DNA of 64,000 nt from Taeniopygia guttata (lineage: Eukaryota; Chordata; Aves; Passeriformes; Estrildidae): NCBI RefSeq assembly GCF_048771995.1, contig NC_133026.1, positions 60,327,001 through 60,391,000 of the forward strand, written 5' to 3'. The notes under the pieces are model-generated. The model saw nothing but the letters and a program-made list of their open reading frames with translations. It did no database searches and was not told the origin of the DNA. The translations under genes and the position numbers were made by a program. Below are positions 40,201 through 64,000 of this stretch, in pieces (the stretch's first letter is position 1; every line of letters begins with the position of its first letter).

Positions 40201-40449
40201 GGCGGAAAGACACGATACTATAGCAATAGTAATTTTAAAAAAGGAAACCTCTTACAACAGCAGAAATTTAAACTGCCTTAGAATTTAGAAAATAGGAAAT
40301 AAAATCTAGAAGGCCTGTAGCAGCTGTTTCCACACTCAGTATTGCTCCACCACCGGCACGGCAGAGCTCTGGGCCCGCTCCTGCGGGCTTTGGGCAAACC
40401 CACGTGGCTCCGCACACCAGAGCCACCAGCCAACGCACGGCCTCATCTC

Positions 40450-64000
<23,551 letters not shown>

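Overview
The window is vertebrate nuclear DNA, most likely from a bird. The interspersed repeats I can recognise are all fragments of CR1 LINEs; I see no SINEs. The intergenic DNA is compact and CpG-poor, with sharp CpG islands, and two single-copy genes lie in an order known from other vertebrates. A passerine is possible, but the sequence alone does not settle the species. The recognised gene structure is all on the + strand.

Layout. Positions 1-2515 are intronic. Positions 2516-2898 are the terminal coding exon of TNFRSF11A (RANK, the osteoclast receptor), recognised by its [15 protein letters not shown] block, the IVVY motif and two PVQEE TRAF-binding motifs. Its 3' UTR follows, with candidate poly(A) signals at about 4.2 and 5.6-5.7 kb. 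From about 5.7 to 40.4 kb is an intergenic interval in which I find no credible protein-coding gene. It holds CR1 fragments (7.1-8.3 kb in an inverted arrangement, and 11.5-12.15 kb), a TGTGTCTG microsatellite running into a GGGCA minisatellite and orphan CpG island (10.66-11.42 kb), a CCAAT/TATA-like promoter signature (12.3-12.4 kb), a small CpG-enriched block (about 22 kb), a 124-nt stretch with no A (30.3 kb) and short tandem duplications.

From 40.4 kb to the right edge is the 5' part of ZCCHC2 (zinc finger CCHC-type containing 2): a TATA-less CpG-island promoter, an in-frame uORF, and coding exons 1-5 (41189-42127, 54785-54896, 58194-58270, 60429-60500, 63766-63878). All have consensus GT/AG borders and compatible phases, and together give 437 complete codons plus 2 nt. 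The C-terminal part with the CCHC knuckle lies beyond the window. Intron 1 (12.7 kb) carries a second CpG island at 44.3-45.0 kb, a T31 run flanked by a 12-bp direct repeat, two CR1 fragments and a pair of 121-bp direct repeats.

The two genes are not known to work together. RANK signals through TRAFs to NF-kB in the osteoclast lineage, and ZCCHC2 is a cytoplasmic RNA-binding adaptor linked to TENT4 poly(A) polymerases. Their adjacency is conserved synteny (TNFRSF11A-ZCCHC2, human 18q21.33). I found no CRISPR array, prokaryotic system, tRNA or rRNA gene. The observations most worth following are regulatory and structural: the intron-1 CpG island, the uORF, the poly(T) insertion with flanking repeats, the 2.8-kb-apart 23-mer, the inverted CR1 and the orphan G-rich CpG island.
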